NCBI RefSeq assembly: GCF_001942405.1
Contig: NZ_MKKA01000005.1
Location: 1-64,000, forward strand
Origin: Ornithinimicrobium sp. CNJ-824
GTDB lineage: Bacteria; Actinomycetota; Actinomycetes; Actinomycetales; Dermatophilaceae
DNA: 64,000 nucleotides
Direction of reading: 5' to 3'
A model generated the notes under the pieces. The model worked only from the letters and a program-made list of their open reading frames with translations. It did no database searches and had not been told where the DNA came from. The position numbers and the translations under genes are program-made. Positions 63,099-64,000 of the stretch are shown one piece after another. Within the stretch, counting starts at the first letter, position 1. The number at the start of each line of letters is the position of its first letter.

Positions 63099-64000
63099 TC
63101 ACCGCCAGCCCAGCGCCGGCGCGACCTCCTCGACGACCGTCCGCAGCACGTGGGCGCAGTAGTCCACGCCCAGCTGGTTGGGCAGGGTGAGCAGCAGCGT
63201 GTCCGCCTCGGCGATCGCGGTGTCCTGCTCCAGCTGGCGCACCAGCTCGTCGGGCTCGGCGGCGTAGGTCCGCCCGAACGTCGCCCGGCCGCCCTCGAGC
63301 ATCCCGACCTGGTCGGTGCTGCGCCGCTCCAGACCGAAGTAGGCGTGGTCCTCCTCCGACACCAGCGGGAAGATGCTGCGGGACACCGAGACCCGCGGCT
63401 CCCGGTCGTGCCCGGCCGCCTGCCACGCGTCGCGGAACCGCCGGATCTGGTCGGCCTGCAGCTCGTGGAAGGGCACGCCGCCGTCCTCGGTCAGCAGGGT
63501 CGAGCTCATCAGGTGCATCCCCTGCGCCGCGGCCCACTCGGCGGTCGCCCGGGTCCCGGCGCCCCACCAGACCCGCTCCCGCAGCCCCTCCGAGTGCGGC
63601 TCGATGCGCAGCAGGCCCGGCGGGTTGGGGAACATCGGGCGCGGGCTGGGCTCGGCGAAGCCCTCCCCGGAGAGCACCTCGAGGAACCGGGCGGTATGCC
63701 GTCGCGCCATGTCCGCGTCGGTCTCCCCCTCGCGCGGGTGGTGGTCGAACTGGCGGTAGCCTCGACGACCTGCTCGGGCGACCCGCGGCTGATGCCCAGC
63801 TGCAGCCGGCCCCCGGCGATGAGGTCGGCGGCGCCGGCGTCCTCGGCCATGTAGAGCGGGTTCTCGTAGCGCATGTCGATCACGCCGGTGCCGATCTCGA
63901 TCCGTCCGGTCCGGGCCCCCACGGCGGCCAGCAGCGGGAACGGCGAGGCCAGCTGACGGGCGAAGTGGTGCACCCGGAAGTACGCCCCGTCGGCCCCCAC
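63099..64000 (-). CDS. LLM-class flavin-dependent oxidoreductase (partial, 1-nt frameshift)
   Basis: A luciferase-like monooxygenase whose N-terminus lies beyond the right edge; about 300 residues are visible. Typical blocks are YFRVHHFARQLASPFPLLAA near the edge, TGRIEIGTGVIDMRYENPLY, GGRLQLGISRGSPEQVVEG and a late WWGAGTRATAEWAAAQGMHL. The frame breaks near 63760 (the minus strand reads GAGGCTACC; GAGGGCTACC restores VEGYRQFDHHP). Such enzymes oxidise small molecules with FMN or F420. The gene converges on mazF. Confidence 0.85.
   Translation of the reverse strand, partial: GGRRGVLPGAPLRPSAGLAVPAAGRRGGPDRTDRDRHRRDRHALREPALHGRGRRRRRPHRRGPAAAGHQPRVARAGRRGYRQFDHHPREGETDADMARRHTARFLEVLSGEGFAEPSPRPMFPNPPGLLRIEPHSEGLRERVWWGAGTRATAEWAAAQGMHLMSSTLLTEDGGVPFHELQADQIRRFRDAWQAAGHDREPRVSVSRSIFPLVSEEDHAYFGLERRSTDQVGMLEGGRATFGRTYAAEPDELVRQLEQDTAIAEADTLLLTLPNQLGVDYCAHVLRTVVEEVAPALGWR

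Overview
The window is about 64 kb of very GC-rich DNA (roughly 73-74% by eye), densely coded, with GTG and TTG starts and many 4-nt ATGA/GTGA gene overlaps. Gene content points to an actinobacterium, probably Micrococcales near Intrasporangiaceae or Ornithinimicrobiaceae: an EF-G2-like factor, an ABATE/CGNR regulator, a histidine ammonia-lyase with a Cys-Ser-Gly MIO triad, the gene order M20 hydrolase-hutF-hutI, and a class-F-like sortase. The genus is inference. I saw no rRNA, tRNA, CRISPR array, prophage or origin.

Layout. 1-415: right end of an IS5-group insertion sequence, cut by the window edge. 0.47-4.9 kb: moaA and mogA (molybdenum cofactor), then a MarR/MMPL divergent pair. 5.1-9.0 kb: a coupled minus-strand operon of M20 amidohydrolase, threonine dehydratase and an MFS carrier. 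9-15.6 kb: pfkA, bioY, an acidic coiled-coil protein, an HPr-kinase-like ATPase with a PqqD-like partner, and a CPA1 antiporter. 15.7-17 kb: a secreted Asp-rich anchored protein with its own sortase. 17-23 kb: MFS carrier, lactonase, DedA-like protein, atypical G6PDH and a BCCT carrier. 23-27 kb: RND transporter and MarR around a clear operator. 27-35 kb: EF-G-like factor, M3 peptidase, lipase-maturation factor and S10 peptidase. 35-48 kb: mixed metabolism and transport (two-gene CGNR/Cys-Met PLP operon, carbamate kinase, DsbA-like protein, ThpR, metallophosphoesterase, flavoprotein, NUDIX, quinone reductase, CNT nucleoside carrier, IclR).

47-62.5 kb holds a dispersed histidine-utilisation (hut) system: hutH; hutU with a YjiH-type membrane protein; and an M20 hydrolase-hutF-hutI operon. 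Together they take histidine to glutamate if the M20 enzyme acts as the final deformylase. The three transcription units share an 18-bp palindrome, CGTCTCG-N4-CGAGACG, 50-125 bp before the first gene of each. It occurs nowhere else I could find in the window, and an IclR-type regulator lies next to hutH. This is the best candidate for a new regulatory circuit here. The window ends with a MazEF module that has its own operator and a partial luciferase-like oxidoreductase.

Two window-wide signals need attention. The octamer GTATGCCG/CGGCATAC occurs about 31 times, against about 2 expected from base composition, on both strands, in every reading frame and between genes, often forcing very rare codons. 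Separately, 14 otherwise intact genes each contain one single-base deletion, which looks like consensus sequencing error rather than decay. These genes are annotated as whole genes with the break noted.
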